Made by a program: the position numbers and the translations under genes. The notes under the pieces are model-generated. The model was not told where the DNA came from and ran no database searches. It was given only the letters and a program-made list of their open reading frames with translations. Positions 25,631 through 34,524 of a stretch of 64,000 nt of DNA are shown here, one piece after another. Within the stretch, counting starts at the first letter, position 1, and every line of letters starts with the position of its first letter. Source of the stretch: DAOPYU01 sp942493245 (lineage in GTDB: Bacteria > Sumerlaeota > Sumerlaeia > UBA8349); contig OW818685.1 of the NCBI GenBank assembly GCA_942493245.1, positions 2,418,001-2,482,000 on the forward strand, written 5' to 3'.

Positions 25631-25749
25631 TCTTGCTACTCCAGAATTCACTCAACTGGTTTGATCTCGATCGGATGAGTGGTTGTCTTCGGCAGGATCT
25701 TCAACTTCGACACCAGTTCCGGGTCGAGGTAATCTGTACCCTCCAGGTA

Positions 25750-28700
25750 TCATTCCACTACGGGTTCGGGGTGTTCCAAGTGTTCCGTGTCCGTCTCGTC
25801 AATCAGTTTATCATCCTTGCGGTGCCAGATGCGGTAGAGCGCCGGGAGCACAAAGAGGGTCAGGATCGTGGAGGAAACGATACCGCCGATCACCACCGTG
25901 GCCAGCGGACGTTGCACTTCGGAACCGGTCCCCGTGGCGATTGCCATGGGCACAAATCCCAGTGCAGCCACCAGGGCCGTCATCATCACCGGACGCAGCC
26001 GCGTCAACGACCCCCTGACGACCGCTTCTTCCATTGGCATGCCTTCCTTGCGCAGGTGGTTGATGTAGGTCACCATGACCAGGCCGTTGAGCACCGCCAC
26101 GCCCGACAGTGCGATGAAGCCCACCGCCGCCGAGATCGAGAAGTTGATATCCCGCAGCCACAGGGCTGCAATGCCGCCGGTCAGGGCCAGCGGCACACCG
26201 CTGAAGACCAACAGGGCGTACTTGACCGAGTTGAAGGTGGTGAAGAGGAAGAGGAAGATCAAGAAGAAGCAGAAGGGAACGACGATAGCCAAGCGCTGGC
26301 GGGCGGCCATCAGGTTTTCGTATTGCCCGCCCCAGACCAGCCAGGTGCCTGGCTCCAGTTTGACCTCTGCTTCTATTTTCTGCCGGGCCTCGGCTACGAA
26401 CGAGCCCAGATCGCGTCCGCGCACACTGGCCTGTACGACCAGGCGCCGTTTGCCATTCTCGCGATTGATCTGGCCCAGCCCCTCGGTCAGGTTGACCTTG
26501 GCTACCGAACCCAGCGGCACCATGCCACGCAGCATCGTGCTATCCGCGTTGCGGCCCAAGGCGGCAACTTCCACTGATCGGCTCTCCTCACTCCTCGGCA
26601 GCGGAATGGGGATCTGCTCGATCGCCTTGATGTCGCTTCGAACCTCATCCGGCAGGCGCACCATGATGTCGAAACGTCGGTCGCCCTCGAAGACCTGCCC
26701 CGCCTCGCGTCCCCCCAGGGCGGTGGTCACCGCGCCTTGCACGTCGATGACCTTGAGACCATAACGAGCGATGGTGGCGCGGTCGATTTCGATGCTCATC
26801 GACGGAAAGCCCTCGGTCTGGGCGGCCTTCACATCCGATGCGCCCGGGATGCCCTGTAAAATTGTCATGACCTGCTGGGCGATGGGCTGCAACTTCTCGA
26901 AGTCGTCGCCGAAGACCTTGACCGCCAGGTCGCCTCGCACACCGGCCACCAGTTCGTTGATGCGCAGTTCGATCGGCTGGCTGTATTCAAAGAGATTGCC
27001 CGGAATGCTGGCGACGGTCTGGCGGATCTTCTCCACCACCTGGGCCTTGGTCATCGACGGATCGGGCCACTGCTCGCGCGGCTTGAAGATCACGTAGCCG
27101 TCGGAGATGTTGGGCGGCATCGGGTCGAAAGCCGCCTCGGCCGTTCCGGTCTTGGAATACATCAACTCGACCTCGGGCAGCGCCGAAACGGCTTCTTCTA
27201 CCTGCACCTGCATTGCCTGGGATTGCGTCAGTGAGGTGCTGGGGATGCGAAGCGATTGCAGGCTGATGTTCCCCTCGTCGAGTTGGGGCACGAACTCCTG
27301 GCCCATGCGGAAAAAAATCACCAGCGATCCGGTGAAGATCAGCACGGCAGCCAGCGCCACGCCCCAGCGCAGCCGAACCGCCAGACGCAGGAGCGGCGTG
27401 TAGAACGCCTTGATTCCCCGCACAAGGAAGTTCTCTTTCTCACTAACGCGCCCGGTCATGAGGAGCGCCACCATGGCCGGGATGAAAGTGAGCGAGAGAA
27501 TGAACGCCCCCGCCAGGGCCAGGATGACTGTGATCGCCATCGGGTGGAACATCTTGCCTTCCACTCCGGTCAGGGCCAGGATTGGCAGATAAACGGTGAT
27601 GATGATCGCCTGGCCGGAGACCGAAGGCTGGATCATCTGTTTGGTGGCGAGCATCACCTCGTGCAGCCGCTCCCGCAGCGTCAGTTTGCGGCCCAGATCG
27701 GCCTGCTTTTCCGCCAGCATGCGCAGGCAGTTCTCGACAATGATCACCGCACCGTCCACGATCAGGCCAAAGTCGATCGCGCCCAAGCTCAAAAGGTTGG
27801 CGCTGATGCCGAAACGCTGCATGCCGATGGCGGTAAAGAGCATCGCCAATGGGATGGCCATGGCCGTGATCAGCGCGGCGCGGATGTTGCCCAGCAGCAG
27901 AACGAGCACGATGATGACCAGTACCGCGCCCATGAACAGGCTATGACTGACGGTATCGATGGTTTTGTTGACCAGTTCGGTGCGCACCAGCACGGGCTTC
28001 AGTTGTACGTCCGGTGGCATGCTCTTTCTAATGTCCGTGACCTTGTTCGTCACATTTTCAGCCACCGTACGGCTGTTGCCCCCCAGGAGCATCAGCACCG
28101 TGCCGACCACCACTTCCTTGCCGTTCATACTGGCGGCGCCCGTGCGCAGTTCCTTACCCACGCCAACCCGGGCGACATCCCGCATGTAGATTGGCGTACC
28201 GTCCTGGGTACCGATGACGATCCCGCCGATATCCTCGCTGGTGCGCACACGCCCGTCGGTGCGCACGACGTAGGATTCGCCCTTGTATTCGACGAAGCCC
28301 GCACCCGAACTGCTGTTGTTGCCTTCCAGCGCTTCGAGCAGATCGGACAGCGTGAAGCCGTAGGAGACCAGTTTCATAGGGTCGGGCTGAACGAGATACT
28401 GCTTTTCGTAGCCGCCGATCGAATCCACGCCGGCCACTTCCTTGATCGTACGAAGCTGCGGCTTGACCAGCCAGTCCTGCAACGTGCGCAGATAGGCCGC
28501 CAACTCGACCTCGTTCTTGAGCGTTTCGCCCTCGGGCGTTCGGTACGAGCCATCCGCTTGCCAGCCAGCCTGGCCGTCCTGGATCTGGGCACCCTTGCCG
28601 CCGGGGTGCTGGTACTCGATGACGTAAACGTAAACCTCCCCCAGACCGGTAGTGATCGGTCCCATGCGCGGTTCGGCGCCGGGGGGCAGTTCCTCGCGAG

Positions 28701-29049
28701 CCTCGGCCAGGCGTTCGAGTACCTGCTGGCGGGCAAAGTAGATGTCCACTTCATCCTCAAAGACCGCTTCGACTTGAGAAAAGCCATTGCGTGTCAGCGA
28801 GCGAGTGGATTTGAGACCGGGGATACCGGCCATCGCCGTTTCGATCGGGAAAGCGATCTGCTTTTCCACCTCGGCGGGCGAAAGCGAAGGGTAAACGGTC
28901 GTGACCTGCACGATCTTACTGCTGATGTCGGGCACGGCGTCGATGGGCAGTTTGAGCAGCGAGGAGACGCCCAAGGCGGCCGCTGCGAGAGACAGCATTA
29001 GCACCAGCCAGCGGTGCTGAATGCTGAACTTAATGAGATAGGTAAGCAT
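25750..29049 (-). CDS. CusA/CzcA-type heavy-metal RND efflux pump, 1099 aa
   Basis: Inner-membrane proton-driven pump moving metal ions out through the periplasm. The start MLTYLIKFSIQHRWLVLMLS is the first transmembrane helix; PDISSKIVQVTTVYPSLSPAEVE (about 40-62) is typical of heavy-metal RND proteins. DFGLIVDGAVIIVEN (near 430) is the conserved motif of the fourth/fifth helix region. Twelve membrane segments are expected; I see hydrophobic blocks in two groups as usual. It has an extra ~45-residue periplasmic insert (KGAQIQDGQAGWQADGSY) compared with common CzcA. Last gene of a C-B-A operon. Metal choice (copper/silver or zinc/cobalt/cadmium) cannot be settled. Confidence 0.93.
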   Translation of the reverse strand: MLTYLIKFSIQHRWLVLMLSLAAAALGVSSLLKLPIDAVPDISSKIVQVTTVYPSLSPAEVEKQIAFPIETAMAGIPGLKSTRSLTRNGFSQVEAVFEDEVDIYFARQQVLERLAEAREELPPGAEPRMGPITTGLGEVYVYVIEYQHPGGKGAQIQDGQAGWQADGSYRTPEGETLKNEVELAAYLRTLQDWLVKPQLRTIKEVAGVDSIGGYEKQYLVQPDPMKLVSYGFTLSDLLEALEGNNSSSGAGFVEYKGESYVVRTDGRVRTSEDIGGIVIGTQDGTPIYMRDVARVGVGKELRTGAASMNGKEVVVGTVLMLLGGNSRTVAENVTNKVTDIRKSMPPDVQLKPVLVRTELVNKTIDTVSHSLFMGAVLVIIVLVLLLGNIRAALITAMAIPLAMLFTAIGMQRFGISANLLSLGAIDFGLIVDGAVIIVENCLRMLAEKQADLGRKLTLRERLHEVMLATKQMIQPSVSGQAIIITVYLPILALTGVEGKMFHPMAITVILALAGAFILSLTFIPAMVALLMTGRVSEKENFLVRGIKAFYTPLLRLAVRLRWGVALAAVLIFTGSLVIFFRMGQEFVPQLDEGNISLQSLRIPSTSLTQSQAMQVQVEEAVSALPEVELMYSKTGTAEAAFDPMPPNISDGYVIFKPREQWPDPSMTKAQVVEKIRQTVASIPGNLFEYSQPIELRINELVAGVRGDLAVKVFGDDFEKLQPIAQQVMTILQGIPGASDVKAAQTEGFPSMSIEIDRATIARYGLKVIDVQGAVTTALGGREAGQVFEGDRRFDIMVRLPDEVRSDIKAIEQIPIPLPRSEESRSVEVAALGRNADSTMLRGMVPLGSVAKVNLTEGLGQINRENGKRRLVVQASVRGRDLGSFVAEARQKIEAEVKLEPGTWLVWGGQYENLMAARQRLAIVVPFCFFLIFLFLFTTFNSVKYALLVFSGVPLALTGGIAALWLRDINFSISAAVGFIALSGVAVLNGLVMVTYINHLRKEGMPMEEAVVRGSLTRLRPVMMTALVAALGFVPMAIATGTGSEVQRPLATVVIGGIVSSTILTLFVLPALYRIWHRKDDKLIDETDTEHLEHPEPVVE

Positions 29050-29115
29050 GTATTTATCTTCTCCGTCTTATGGAAACAATGATATGGTTCGGCCCTGATC
29101 TGAGATCAGGCGCCC

Positions 29116-30696
29116 TTAATGGCCGCTGCACGTTTTGCCTTCCATGACGCTCTTGGCCAGTTCGGCCTTGATCACGAAGGCGCCGTCCACGACCAACAGC
29201 GCACCTTCCTCCAGTCCCGACAAAACGGACACCATTTTCCCGCTGGTCGGACCAACCTTAATCTGCCGGGCGGCAAAAGCGCCCGGCTCGTCAGCCACGG
29301 CAACGAACACGGCCTGGCCACCCTCAAAACTCTGCACGGCCGCTTCGGGTATGGCTAAGGCCTTAGCCTGCGTCTGCCCGGCCGTCTGGTCAAGGCCCAG
29401 ATGAACCTGGGCGAACATGCCCGGCTTGATCTGCGTCTTTCCGTCCTCGATCTCGACGCGCACCTGTGCCGTACGCGTTTCCTTATTCAGTTCGGGGGCG
29501 ATGTATGAGACTTTGCCTGTGTAGATCTGGCCGCTCAAAGCCTCCACCGTCACGGTCGCAGAGGTCTCAAGTCCAACCTGCTGGAGGCGGTTTTCCGGCA
29601 GATCGGCCAGCACCCAGAGAACCTTCATGTCTGCCAAAACCATCAATGTTTCGCGATCGGGACCGACGACCTCGCCCAAGGTGACCTCACGTTCAACAAC
29701 ACGCCCGCCAAGCGGTGCGCGCACGGTATAACGGGGATCAACCTCACCGGTCTTGACCAACTGCGCAAGATCCGCCTCGGTCATGCCATGCAGGTGCAGG
29801 TTGTTCTCAGCGGCGGTGACGGCCGATTCTGCCGAGCGCAACGCGCCCTGGGCCGCCTTGTAGTCGCCCTCGCGTTTCTGGAATTCACCGAGCGAAATCC
29901 CCTGCCCTTCGTACAAGCGCTTGGCGCGTTCGGCTGAGGTTCTGGAAACCTCCATGGCGGAACGGGCCACGTCCACTTGGGTGCGCTTTTGCAGGTATGC
30001 GCTTTGTATTTCACCCAGAGCCGGACTGTTGATGACAAGTAGCACGTCCCCCTTATTCACCAGGTCGCCCAGTTTGACCTTGAGCTCGGCTACCCGGCCC
30101 TCAACCGGCGTGCCGATGTGCGCCATGGCTTCTGTGTTGTAAGAGACGCGACCCGGTACGGTGCAGCTTTCCGACATAGACTGCCTGAAAGCAGGCTCGA
30201 CGCGGATTCCATTTTTTGCGATTGCCTCGGGGGTGAGGGTGACTTCATCCGCATGAGTTTCCTCCGTACCGTGACCATGTCCGTCATCGGCGCCATGCCC
30301 CTCCAGCTCGGTCTCCCCTGCGGCGCCGTGCTCATCCGCGCAACCGTCTTCACCTGTGCAGGGAAGCGCCGGTTTGTCATCCTCTTCCCCCTTTTTGTGG
30401 GAATCCACTTCTTTCCCCACTCCCATGCCAGAATCGTGGTCGGCGTGTTCTTCGTGTGTTGACTCGTTGACCGCTTCGGCTGCGCGATCGTGACCATCGG
30501 GAGTCTCGCTACCGGAGGAGCCGTGGTTGTGTCCGTCATCTTCGGTATGGACCACCGGTTGAGTCTTTGAACCAAACCCGAGATTGGGTAACGCCTTGTC
30601 ATTTTGATTGGCCGTATAAGCCACGGATCCCAGTACGACGGCAATCAGGACGACCAAGGGTAAGACAACCTGTTTGATCGGATATTTATTCTTCAT
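29116..30696 (-). CDS. CusB/CzcB-type periplasmic adaptor with His-rich N-terminus, 526 aa
   Basis: Membrane-fusion subunit linking pump and outer-membrane channel. One N-terminal membrane anchor (VVLPLVVLIAVVLGSVAY, about 10-27). Residues 50-150 are packed with His, Asp and Glu (GHNHGSS, HEEHADHDSG, DDGHGHGTEETH), plus Cys at CTGEDGC, a likely metal-binding segment. Then come the barrel-sandwich/lipoyl halves (HIGTPVEGRVAELKVKLGDL; APLGGRVVEREVTLGEVV) around a coiled-coil hairpin, and the beta-barrel part ending VVDGAFVIKAE. GGAGG precedes the ATG. It lies 66 bases upstream of the pump gene and 48 bases downstream of the channel gene. Confidence 0.92.
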   Translation of the reverse strand: MKNKYPIKQVVLPLVVLIAVVLGSVAYTANQNDKALPNLGFGSKTQPVVHTEDDGHNHGSSGSETPDGHDRAAEAVNESTHEEHADHDSGMGVGKEVDSHKKGEEDDKPALPCTGEDGCADEHGAAGETELEGHGADDGHGHGTEETHADEVTLTPEAIAKNGIRVEPAFRQSMSESCTVPGRVSYNTEAMAHIGTPVEGRVAELKVKLGDLVNKGDVLLVINSPALGEIQSAYLQKRTQVDVARSAMEVSRTSAERAKRLYEGQGISLGEFQKREGDYKAAQGALRSAESAVTAAENNLHLHGMTEADLAQLVKTGEVDPRYTVRAPLGGRVVEREVTLGEVVGPDRETLMVLADMKVLWVLADLPENRLQQVGLETSATVTVEALSGQIYTGKVSYIAPELNKETRTAQVRVEIEDGKTQIKPGMFAQVHLGLDQTAGQTQAKALAIPEAAVQSFEGGQAVFVAVADEPGAFAARQIKVGPTSGKMVSVLSGLEEGALLVVDGAFVIKAELAKSVMEGKTCSGH

Positions 30697-30744
30697 TTCT
30701 ACTATCCTCCATTGGATGCTTCAAAGTCTCGATATCCCTCTCCG

Positions 30745-32256
30745 TCAAGGACGGTCAGGGATGGGCACAGCCAGGGTCTGGCGATGCTCTTTTTCGCACT
30801 TACCCGACGGATGATCGGTCCCATCCGCCTCCGTCAGGTTCTCGCCCGGCGTCTGACATGACGTGCAGACGGATTCTTCTTCCCCGATTCCTACGGCCCA
30901 TTCCAGCTCTGCGCGGGCAACCTGAAGGTCATACAAGGCTTGCAGGTATTCGGCTTCCGTTTGTCGGGCCGTACGGCGGGCGTCGAGCAATTGCAGCAGA
31001 TCGGCTTCGCCTTCCTGATAAAGGAAGGTGGCAATGCGCAGGGCTTCGGCGGCCGCAACACGCAATCCCCCGGAGAACGCCACCAGTTGCTCGCGGGCGC
31101 TTTCGTAGTTTTGCGCCCCGGTTTCCAAGTCGCGCAACACTTCCTGACGCGCTTTCTCCCTCTCGGCCTGCGCTTTCTGGAGTTCAGCCTGAGCGGCCGC
31201 GATACCGCCCTGGTTGCGGTTCCAGAAGGGTAGCGTCATGCCGACGGATGCGCCGAGACTGCGCGTATCGATTTCCTGGGCCGGACTCAGTCCCACCTTG
31301 AGATCCGGATACCAGGCGGTCCGTTCGCGTCCGATGGAGAGTTCCCGCTGACGCAAAACGGCATCGAGCCGACGCAATGTCGGGTGCTGGATCAAGGCAA
31401 TCCGACGAGCCTGATTCAAGTTGGCCGCGTTCATCGGCTGTTCCAGAGTATCTACCAGGACAAAATCGGGTGGCAAGGCCCGACCGGCCAGGGTATTCAA
31501 AACAGCCTTCGCTGTTTCGAACTGCCGCAATTGACTCTGCACGACTCGTTGCGCTTTCAGAGTTTCCACCTGGGCCTTGGTCAGGTCAATCTGGGGCGCT
31601 TCTCCCCCTTCGACCCGTCGGCGAACGATCTGCTCGATCTGCCGTTCGGTACCGAGCGCCGCTTTGGCCAACAGGATACCGTGCTGGTAGTACAAGACCG
31701 TATGATAGGCTTTGGTTACATCGGCTCGGAGGGCCGCACGAAAGACCTCTTCTTCTCGTTGCACGATCGGTGTCTGGGCCTCGGCCGCCTGTCGCCGCGC
31801 CCTCCGTTTAGCGGGCCATTCCAGCGTCTGGAACAACCCCAGCCCAGCCTCCAGATCAGACTCCCGGGGCGCTTCGCGCGTGCCGGCTATCCCGAGGCTG
31901 GCCTCCAGTTCCGGGTTGGGGTAGGCCAACGCCTGAAGCACTTCGGCCTGGGCCGCCGCGCGGCTGGCCGCGAACTCCCTGAACGTCGGATTCTCCTGGT
32001 GGGCGATCTTCTGGATCTGGTCCAGGGTCAGCGTTGTCACGCGATCGGCGACGGGGAGCGTTTCCACAACCGCCGAAGCGGTCGTTTCTTCTTGTTTGGT
32101 GAAAATACGAGCGAGCGCCTCATCCCGTTTGATCAACGGAGAAGACGGCTGCATGGAGGTTTCCGGGCCTTTGGGTTGAAAAGCGGCGCACCCCACGAAA
32201 AGCAACGGCAGGCAAACCAGCAGCCCACGCCAATACCGGCGAAGACAGAAGTTCAT
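30745..32256 (-). CDS. TolC-family outer-membrane efflux lipoprotein (CusC/CzcC-type), 503 aa
   Basis: I choose the ATG at 32256 (AAAGGA upstream) because it gives a lipoprotein signal: MNFCLRRYWRGLLVCLPLLF followed by VGC, so Cys24 would be lipidated. Two OEP repeats are visible: the first from LDQIQKIAHQENPTFREF, the second from NQARRIALIQHPTLRRL, each with long coiled-coil helices that build the periplasmic tunnel. The C-terminal tail is Cys-containing (EEESVCTSCQTPG) and may touch metal. First gene of the C-B-A order. Confidence 0.9.
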   Translation of the reverse strand: MNFCLRRYWRGLLVCLPLLFVGCAAFQPKGPETSMQPSSPLIKRDEALARIFTKQEETTASAVVETLPVADRVTTLTLDQIQKIAHQENPTFREFAASRAAAQAEVLQALAYPNPELEASLGIAGTREAPRESDLEAGLGLFQTLEWPAKRRARRQAAEAQTPIVQREEEVFRAALRADVTKAYHTVLYYQHGILLAKAALGTERQIEQIVRRRVEGGEAPQIDLTKAQVETLKAQRVVQSQLRQFETAKAVLNTLAGRALPPDFVLVDTLEQPMNAANLNQARRIALIQHPTLRRLDAVLRQRELSIGRERTAWYPDLKVGLSPAQEIDTRSLGASVGMTLPFWNRNQGGIAAAQAELQKAQAEREKARQEVLRDLETGAQNYESAREQLVAFSGGLRVAAAEALRIATFLYQEGEADLLQLLDARRTARQTEAEYLQALYDLQVARAELEWAVGIGEEESVCTSCQTPGENLTEADGTDHPSGKCEKEHRQTLAVPIPDRP

Positions 32257-32339
32257 TTGAAAGAGTATCCTTTCCCAATCGGCTTGATGAGTGGCCGAAT
32301 ACTGCACAGGGCCAATCACTACTGAGATACCCCATACGC

Positions 32340-32368
32340 GGGATAGAAAAATCTCAGCCAGCCGTCAA
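32340..32368 (-). promoter_or_regulatory. Candidate promoter of the efflux operon
   Basis: On the minus strand TTGACG (32368-32363), 17 bases, then TATCCC (32345-32340). It sits between the Cys-rich gene and the channel gene, 80-110 bases before the latter's ATG. The -10 is weak, so a metal-responsive activator may be needed. Confidence 0.4.
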
Positions 32369-32393
32369 ACAGGCATAACTACGCTGGGAAAGG

Positions 32394-32693
32394 TTAAATT
32401 TTTGGGGGGTGGTCGATATCCATTAAGAACGCCAGGGGAGGCAAAACTTCATTGGAGGGATGATACTTCTGAGAGGCGTCAAGTTGCGCAATTACATGCG
32501 ATTGGGGAGTGACCATGACAACATTGCAGGGACAAACGCAGGCGCATGTAACTTGACCCGCCTGGTCCTGCCCCACCTGCCAGTAGTGATCCGCACAGGC
32601 ATCAACCCTCCATGTAATGGAGAATAACAGCACAATAAGAAACAAAGCGCTTAACGAACGCACAAGACGGTGTGTAAAGACCTCTGTCATCAT
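32394..32693 (-). CDS. Small secreted Cys-rich protein ahead of the efflux operon, 99 aa
   Basis: Basic start and hydrophobic segment LSALFLIVLLFSITWRVDAC form a signal peptide (about 13-32). The mature part contains CADHYW and TCACVCPCNV, a dense Cys cluster that suits metal binding, and ends PPLAFLMDIDHPPKI. Small periplasmic proteins of this size with a PP-rich tail head several czc/cus operons (CzcI-like), which is the basis for linking it to metal response. ATG 32693 or 32690 are both possible; an in-frame ATG at 32738 would add 15 residues before the signal. Function unproven. Confidence 0.6.
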   Translation of the reverse strand: MMTEVFTHRLVRSLSALFLIVLLFSITWRVDACADHYWQVGQDQAGQVTCACVCPCNVVMVTPQSHVIAQLDASQKYHPSNEVLPPLAFLMDIDHPPKI

Positions 32694-32754
32694 GTGTGGA
32701 TGCTCAATCCTCCTAAAGACCTCTTCGGTCCCTTCCATTAAAAATGAAGGATGT

Positions 32755-32769
32755 TTGACCGCATGTCAA
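32755..32769. promoter_or_regulatory. Dyad operator candidate upstream of the Cys-rich gene
   Basis: TTGAC and GTCAA (15-base perfect dyad, 5-base centre) lie about 60 bases before the Cys-rich gene. On the minus strand the first arm doubles as a TTGACA -35 element, so a repressor could cover it. No regulator gene is in this window. Bases 32770-32972 show nothing else. Confidence 0.35.
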
Positions 32770-33049
32770 GGTATAAACATAAAAATTGCAGTTGAGAGCC
32801 TAATCGCTTGCCTCTCAGTGATGCAGCAAGATCAATTGGGTACTGCGGAGCAGTTGGCTTTTCTGTACTTAGCCGGTCAACTGCCGAATTTAGGATAAAT
32901 GGATTGCGTAAAGAGAGTTAGGCAGCACGAAACAATTCATCGATAAAATACCGATTAAGACTACTTGCTGAATGAAGTTCCCCCCGAAAACTGGACAGGC
33001 CTTTAAGGTGTTATTCTGTTAGGCTTGAGTCCAGGAAGGAGCGGGGGAA

Positions 33050-33331
33050 ATGAACGAGAAGAGAAGGCGTTTCAGTGCGTCTTTCAAGGTGGAGGTGGCG
33101 CTGGAGGCGATTCGCGGCAAGCGGACGATCAATGAGATTGCCAGCGAGCGCGGCATCCATCCCCACCAGGTGGTGATGTGGAAGAAGCAGGCGGTGGAAT
33201 CCCTGAGTAGGGCTTTCGCTGACCGGCGCAAGCGGCCGGGAAAGGAGGCGGAAGAGACCAGCCAACTCTACGAGCAGATCGGACGGCTCAAGGTGGAACT
33301 CGACTGGCTAAAAAAAAAGTGCGGCGCTTGA
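33050..33331 (+). CDS. IS3 transposase OrfA (HTH protein), 93 aa
   Basis: RRRFSASFKVEVALEAIRGKRTINEIASERGIHPHQVVMWKKQ is the HTH_Tnp_1 region that binds the IS ends. The C-terminal YEQIGRLKVELDWLKKK is the leucine zipper. GGAGCGGGGGAA precedes the ATG. The end contains an A9 slippery run (33310-33318), where IS3 elements normally shift frame to make the OrfAB transposase. Confidence 0.9.
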   Translation: MNEKRRRFSASFKVEVALEAIRGKRTINEIASERGIHPHQVVMWKKQAVESLSRAFADRRKRPGKEAEETSQLYEQIGRLKVELDWLKKKCGA

Positions 33332-33353
33332 CCCCGGCCAGGCGCGGGCGCTG

Positions 33354-34211
33354 GTGGAGCCGGGGCACGGGGAACTGGCCATTTCGCGCCAGTGCGCCCT
33401 GCTCGGTCTGCCGCGCTCGACCTACTACTACCAGCCGGTGGAACGCGACCCTCAGGAGTTGGAACTGATGCGCCGGATCGACGAGACCTACACCTGCTTT
33501 CCGTTCTACGGTTCGCCCAAGATGACCGCGCACCTCTCGCGCACCCTCGGCCAGCCGATCAACCACAAGCGGGTCGAGCGGCTCATGCGGGTGATGGGGT
33601 TGCGGGCCGTGGCGCCGCGCAAGGGCCTGAGCCACAGCGCGCCGCAGCACAAGAAGTACCCGTATTTGCTGCGGGATCTGCCGATCGTGCGCCCCAACCA
33701 GGTCTGGGCGTCCGACATCACGTACATCGGCCTGGCGGGCGGTTTTCTCTACCTGACGGCGGTGATCGACTGGTTCAGCCGTTACGTGCTGGCGTGGCGG
33801 CTCTCGAACTCGCTCGACACCTCGTTTTGCGTCGAGACTCTCGACGAGGCGCTGCGTCTGGGGTGTCCCGATATTTTCAACACCGACCAGGGCGTGCAGT
33901 TCACCAGCGGAGCGTTCACGAAACGGCTGGAGGAGAGCGGCATCCGGATCAGCATGGACGGGCGGGGGCGCTGCTTCGACAACATCTTCACGGAACGCCT
34001 GTGGCGCAGCGTGAAGTACGAGGAGGTGTACCTGTGTGAGTATGCGGACCCGCCCGCCGCGGACAAGGCGCTCGGGGCGTACTTCCGGTTCTACAACACG
34101 CAGAGGCCGCATCAGTCGCTTGGCTACCGCACGCCCCAGGAGGTTCACTGGGCGAACGGCTTGGAGACTGCGAACCGGAAAAGCGGAAATTTCGCTGACC
34201 AAATGAATTGA
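33354..34211 (+). CDS. IS3 transposase OrfB (DDE catalytic part), 285 aa plus upstream frame
   Basis: The open frame really begins at 33312 (KKSAALDPGQARALVEPG), as expected for the OrfAB fusion; GTG 33354 is the first start codon in it. Catalytic residues: WASDITYIG (first Asp, near 122), FNTDQGVQFTS (second Asp, near 184) and DNIFTERLWRS (Glu, near 220), ending YFRFYNTQRPHQSLGY. OrfA is in frame 2 and this frame is +1 to it, not the usual -1; an A10 run would restore -1. Confidence 0.9.
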   Translation: MEPGHGELAISRQCALLGLPRSTYYYQPVERDPQELELMRRIDETYTCFPFYGSPKMTAHLSRTLGQPINHKRVERLMRVMGLRAVAPRKGLSHSAPQHKKYPYLLRDLPIVRPNQVWASDITYIGLAGGFLYLTAVIDWFSRYVLAWRLSNSLDTSFCVETLDEALRLGCPDIFNTDQGVQFTSGAFTKRLEESGIRISMDGRGRCFDNIFTERLWRSVKYEEVYLCEYADPPAADKALGAYFRFYNTQRPHQSLGYRTPQEVHWANGLETANRKSGNFADQMN

Positions 34212-34421
34212 TCCGGTCAGCGCCGAATGGTAGGTTAAAGATGCCCTCAAAACGACGCGAAGGGGACGGGACGCGGGAACCGACTCCGACCGCCCCTTCC
34301 GTCAAATGAGCGAGAAAAAAACATGATCGGGTCGTCAGGCGTCACACCTTAATCCTACCCAATTCCTGTCCAATGGACGGGGGGAACCTCAGAACTCTCC
34401 CCTATTTCGAGAGTCCTTATG

Positions 34422-34490
34422 AACACGGTTGCGTTTGGGGAGCCAGAATTCAAAAGCCCCCTTTCAGGGGGCTTTTTTGTTAACAGGGTG
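34422..34490. repeat. Dispersed repeat with a bidirectional hairpin, copy 1
   Basis: GGGGAGCCAGAATTCAAAAG, then CCCCC, loop, GGGGGCTTTT and GTTAACAGG; the same ~60 bases recur at 53055. The hairpin arms are 34452-34461 and 34467-34476. On the minus strand TTG follows the hairpin and reads MNSGSPNATVFIRTL, like the start of the TPR gene at 53080, but it is cut by the IS3 element. So this may be the stump of a gene similar to that one. Bases 34491-34524 show nothing. Confidence 0.65.
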
Positions 34491-34524
34491 TCCCTCTTTT
34501 CCTCTCTCTCAATAACCCCGATAT

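Larger units (their letters stand above)
32973..34391 (+). mobile_element. IS3-family insertion sequence, complete (1.42 kb)
   Basis: Left end TGAAGTTCCCCCCG...TGGACAGG (32973) and right end CCTGTCC...CGGGGGGAACCTCA (to 34391) are inverse copies with few mismatches. GAA flanks both sides (32970-32972 and 34392-34394), fitting a 3-bp target duplication. It carries orfA and orfB. From 34212 to 34391 there is only the IS end. Confidence 0.88.
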
